A DNA stretch of 64,000 nt from RYN-124 sp033851845 (GTDB taxonomy: Bacteria; Actinomycetota; Actinomycetes; Mycobacteriales; SCTD01). Below the pieces are notes generated by a model that ran no database searches, was not told the DNA's origin, and was given only the letters and a program-made list of their open reading frames with translations. Below, one piece after another: positions 61,541 to 64,000 of this stretch; the first letter of the stretch is position 1, and each line of letters opens with the position of its first letter. A program made the position numbers and the translations under genes. The stretch is taken from assembly GCA_033851845.1 (NCBI GenBank), contig JAWWOH010000112.1, forward strand, positions 62,001 to 126,000, in the 5' to 3' direction.

Positions 61541-62656
61541 TCAACTCAACGTTTGACCCCGGCCGGTGGTTGCGGCTGTCTCAATCGCCTTCAACATGTG
61601 ATGACGCGTGACGGCGTCGTCGAAGGTGGGGCACAGGTGGGTTCCGTCCCGGTAGTCGCCAGCGAATCTTGCGTAGGCCTGCGCGACGTTGGCGGAAGGC
61701 CCGGCGGCTTGCGGAGGCGACCACTGGTACCGCGCGGGCACAGGCAGGAGCGCGAGCGCCTGTTGCGCGCCGTTGCCGCCGCGGACGGTCAGCTCGAAGA
61801 TCTGCGGCTGGCCGCCGGGAGACGTCACTTGCAGGTCGCCGTCGATGCCATTGATCTCCCACGAGAAGTTCGTGCCTCGGGAGTACCCGCCGCGGTAGTG
61901 CACCGACAGTGCGGCTCCGCTCTCGAGCAGTCCGGTCACGCCCACCTGATCATCCGTTGTCATGGGCAAGCTCTGGCCGGTCTCTCCGGTGGAGAACGAT
62001 CGTCGACGCACAGTTGTGGTGGCTGACAGCTCACGGATCTCACCGAGGCAGTAGCACAGCGCGTCCATGGCGTGGCCGACCGCGATGGAGAGCATCGTCG
62101 CGCCGTTCTTCTTGTCGTTCAGGTACGCGTTGAACGGCTCGACTGTTGGTCCCCAGCCCATTCCGGAACCGATCAGCGTCGTGGAGAGCACCTCGCCGAC
62201 GAAACCCTGGCTGATGAGGTCGCGGACGTAAGCCACCGGCGGTGCCGAGCGGGCCTGCAACCCCACCACGGCGAGGACGCCCTGTTTTCTCGCTAGCGCC
62301 GCCAGCGTCTCGGCTTCGGCCAGGTCTTTGCCGAGCGGCCACTCGCAGTACACGGCCTTGCCCGCTTCGAGTGCCGCGGTTGCCAGTTCGAGGTGGTGGG
62401 GCACCTTGACAGTGACCGCGACGACGTCCACCGCGTCGCTGCTGACGAGGTCGTGGTGGTTGTCGAATGCGAGCGGCACGTGGAAAAGCTTGCCGGCGGC
62501 ATCGGCGGATTCGCGGCGGCTGGTGGACAGCGCCGTGATCTCGAAGTCATCCGGCATCGACTTCAACGCAGGGATGTGCGCCTGGGCCGCCCATCCGCGG
62601 TCCGGATTGGCGCCGATGATGCCGACCCGGATCCTCTTGGTTCTGACCGGGCTCAT
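61541..62656 (-). CDS. Gfo/Idh/MocA-family oxidoreductase
   Basis: A 371-residue NAD(P)-dependent oxidoreductase. The Rossmann motif is VGIIGANPDRGWAAQAHIPAL, the catalytic segment is YCEWPLGKDLAEAE (EKP-like, with W-P-L in place of K-P), and the C-terminal alpha/beta domain follows. The consensus EKP lysine appears to be replaced by Trp, seen in some members; enzyme activity is therefore uncertain. ATG 62656 overlaps the stop of the MFS gene by 4 nt, so the pair is an operon. A sugar, inositol or aldehyde substrate is usual for the family. Confidence 0.85.
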   Translation of the reverse strand: MSPVRTKRIRVGIIGANPDRGWAAQAHIPALKSMPDDFEITALSTSRRESADAAGKLFHVPLAFDNHHDLVSSDAVDVVAVTVKVPHHLELATAALEAGKAVYCEWPLGKDLAEAETLAALARKQGVLAVVGLQARSAPPVAYVRDLISQGFVGEVLSTTLIGSGMGWGPTVEPFNAYLNDKKNGATMLSIAVGHAMDALCYCLGEIRELSATTTVRRRSFSTGETGQSLPMTTDDQVGVTGLLESGAALSVHYRGGYSRGTNFSWEINGIDGDLQVTSPGGQPQIFELTVRGGNGAQQALALLPVPARYQWSPPQAAGPSANVAQAYARFAGDYRDGTHLCPTFDDAVTRHHMLKAIETAATTGRGQTLS

Positions 62657-64000
62657 GCCGTTTCCCTGACGAGTTCGGAAGTTTCCGTGATCGGTTGAAC
62701 CGCACCCGTTTGGCGTCCAAGGCCCAGCGCGGCTGCCGTGCACAAACGCGTTGCTGTGTCGCGTTCGGTCCACGTCGAATCCCGCGGGCGCGCGACGTCG
62801 ACGCGCTTCGTCTCGGCGACGGCTGCGGGCTCCGGTCGTAGCACGGTTGTCGCGATGACGCCGGCGGCAAGCACCAGCGCCGCGCCAACGGTGAACGCGA
62901 GGTGGTACCCGCTGCTCAGCGACTGGGCAGCCGATAGGCCTTGGTGAGTGAGGTGGCTCGACCGTGCCGAGGAGATGGTGGCCAGGACCGCGAGGCCAAG
63001 CGCGCCGCCGACCTGCTGGGTGGTGTTCGCCAGTCCGGAGGCCAGACCCGCTTCCCGAGGGTCGACTCCGGCCATCGCCAAGGTGGTCACGGCGGGGAAG
63101 GTGAGTCCTGCGCCGACGCCGATGGCGAGCATGGCGGGGAAGACGTCGGGCCAGTAGCTGCCGCCGACCGGTACCCGAATCCAGAGCCCGAGGCCGACGA
63201 GGAGGAGCAGGAGCCCTGGCAGCAGCACGATGCGTGCTCCGAAGCGGGTGACCAGCAGTGGTGTGGCGCGAACGGAGAGTGCGGCGATACCGCCTGCGAT
63301 CGGCAGGTAGGCCAGTCCGATCGCTATCTCGCCGTAACCGAGGACCCGCTGCAGGTAGAGCGCGCCGAGGAAGAACTGCCCAAACAACCCGGCCATCATC
63401 AGCATCTGCACGACGTTGGCGCCGGTGATGACGCGCGATCGAAAGATCGTCAACGGCATCAATGGGTTGCGGGCGCGGGATTGCCGCCCGATGAAAGCCC
63501 CGAGCAGTGCCAGGGAACCGAGGCCGAGGGTGACGGTCCGGCGCGACCCCCAGCCGTGATGGGCGGACTGCACGATGGTGTAGACGCCGAGCATCAATGT
63601 CGCGGTGATCAGCGTTGCGCCGATGACGTCGGCGCCGTCACCGACGCCGAGTCCGTCCTCCTGCTGGACGAGCCGCGACGCGGCCAGGCCGGTCGCGATG
63701 CCGATCGGGACGTTGACGATGAAAATCCAGTGCCAGTTCAACGTCTGGGTGAGGACGCCGCCGGCGATCAGCCCGATCGAACCGCCGGCGGCGGTGACGA
63801 AGCTGTACACGCCGATCGCCTTGGCTTGTTCGGCGGGTTCGCGGAACATCGTCACGATCATGCCGAGTATCCCTGCCGAGGTCAGCGCACCGCCGGCACC
63901 TTGCATGAACCGGGCTGTAATCAGCAGGGAGGGGCTGTTCGCGAGTCCGCACAGCAGCGACGCCGCGGTGAACACGACCAGCCCGACGAGAAAGAGCCGC
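62653..64000 (-). CDS. EmrB/QacA-type MFS transporter (5' end beyond window)
   Basis: The visible 448 codons are the C-terminal part of a DHA2-family (14-helix) drug:H+ antiporter: RLFLVGLVVFTAASLLCGLANS, GALTSAGILGMIVTM, FVTAAGGSIGLIAGGVLTQTLNWHWIFIVNVPIG (motif C-like, with W-R/H-WIFIVNVPIG typical of EmrB/QacA). The C-terminal 70 residues are soluble and extend beyond the usual end. The start lies outside the window. It is coupled with the Gfo/Idh/MocA gene by a 4-nt overlap. Export of a toxic or antibiotic compound is probable. Confidence 0.88.
   Translation of the reverse strand, partial: RLFLVGLVVFTAASLLCGLANSPSLLITARFMQGAGGALTSAGILGMIVTMFREPAEQAKAIGVYSFVTAAGGSIGLIAGGVLTQTLNWHWIFIVNVPIGIATGLAASRLVQQEDGLGVGDGADVIGATLITATLMLGVYTIVQSAHHGWGSRRTVTLGLGSLALLGAFIGRQSRARNPLMPLTIFRSRVITGANVVQMLMMAGLFGQFFLGALYLQRVLGYGEIAIGLAYLPIAGGIAALSVRATPLLVTRFGARIVLLPGLLLLLVGLGLWIRVPVGGSYWPDVFPAMLAIGVGAGLTFPAVTTLAMAGVDPREAGLASGLANTTQQVGGALGLAVLATISSARSSHLTHQGLSAAQSLSSGYHLAFTVGAALVLAAGVIATTVLRPEPAAVAETKRVDVARPRDSTWTERDTATRLCTAAALGLGRQTGAVQPITETSELVRETA

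Overview
The window is GC-rich, densely packed bacterial DNA of an Actinomycetota member. Supporting signs are frequent GTG starts, likely leaderless promoters with a TANNNT -10 box 6-7 nt before the start codon, a DUF7455 protein, a TIGR03084-type protein, actinobacterial ABC and acyl-CoA gene sets, and three C-terminal LPxTG sorting signals. A Sporichthya/Frankia-like soil lineage is plausible, but no rRNA or strong marker is present to place it. No prophage, CRISPR array or large island was seen. One small insertion-sequence scar lies beside a tRNA-Lys gene.

Layout. (1) 1-4.1 kb: three tandem paralogous lipoprotein solute-binding proteins on the minus strand, with no permease or ATPase; a fourth paralogue stands alone at 54.9-56.5 kb opposite a TetR regulator. 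(2) 4.1-7.4 kb: a ribbon-helix-helix regulator with a palindrome at its start, then two tandem SxxK serine hydrolases. (3) 7.5-16.4 kb, minus strand: M19 dipeptidase, aldo/keto reductase, PAS histidine kinase, a split-barrel/UbiA fusion coupled to a second split-barrel protein, a third serine hydrolase, and a MacB/FtsX-type ABC pair. (4) 16.6-26.3 kb, plus strand: GGDEF-EAL c-di-GMP enzyme, membrane protein, PlsC acyltransferase, NagZ-like GH3 enzyme, RsbW-like ATPase, the tyrosine/homogentisate pair HPPD-HmgA, a LysE exporter, an M20 peptidase and a small acidic protein.

(5) 26.3-34.1 kb: an acyl-CoA catabolic locus with two acyl-CoA dehydrogenases, a TIGR03084 protein, a thioesterase, a TetR regulator and both subunits of a biotin-dependent acyl-CoA carboxylase. 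Two divergent promoter regions in it share a 20-bp element with 19 of 20 bases identical, so TetR or another factor probably controls the locus as a unit. (6) 34.2-38.6 kb: a 1466-residue LPxTG surface protein with eight Ig-like repeats. (7) 39-41.3 kb: a long-chain acyl-CoA synthetase and small cysteine-rich proteins. (8) 41.5-44.3 kb: tRNA-Lys(CUU), an IS481-like end with a truncated transposase, a GGDEF/HD-GYP gene, and a second degenerate copy of the same IS end.

(9) 44.3-54.8 kb: an LPxTG LVIVD-repeat protein, a complete branched-chain amino-acid-type ABC operon (livF-livG-livH-livM-livK) ending in a 15-bp-stem hairpin, an MFS exporter, and a large secreted DUF6351-like LPxTG hydrolase. 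(10) 54.9-64 kb: the fourth orphan binding protein with its divergent TetR, a membrane protein, a PucR-type regulator divergent from an oxidoreductase-desaturase pair (DesA3/Rv3230c-like), and a Gfo/Idh/MocA oxidoreductase coupled to an EmrB/QacA-type MFS transporter cut by the window edge.

The main themes are uptake and breakdown of organic substrates (amino acids, peptides, aromatic rings, acyl-CoAs), membrane-lipid modification, cell-surface proteins and c-di-GMP signalling. The best candidates for new biology are the orphan binding-protein family with its C-terminal CxCxxYT motif, the shared promoter element of the acyl-CoA locus, and the split-barrel/UbiA fusion.
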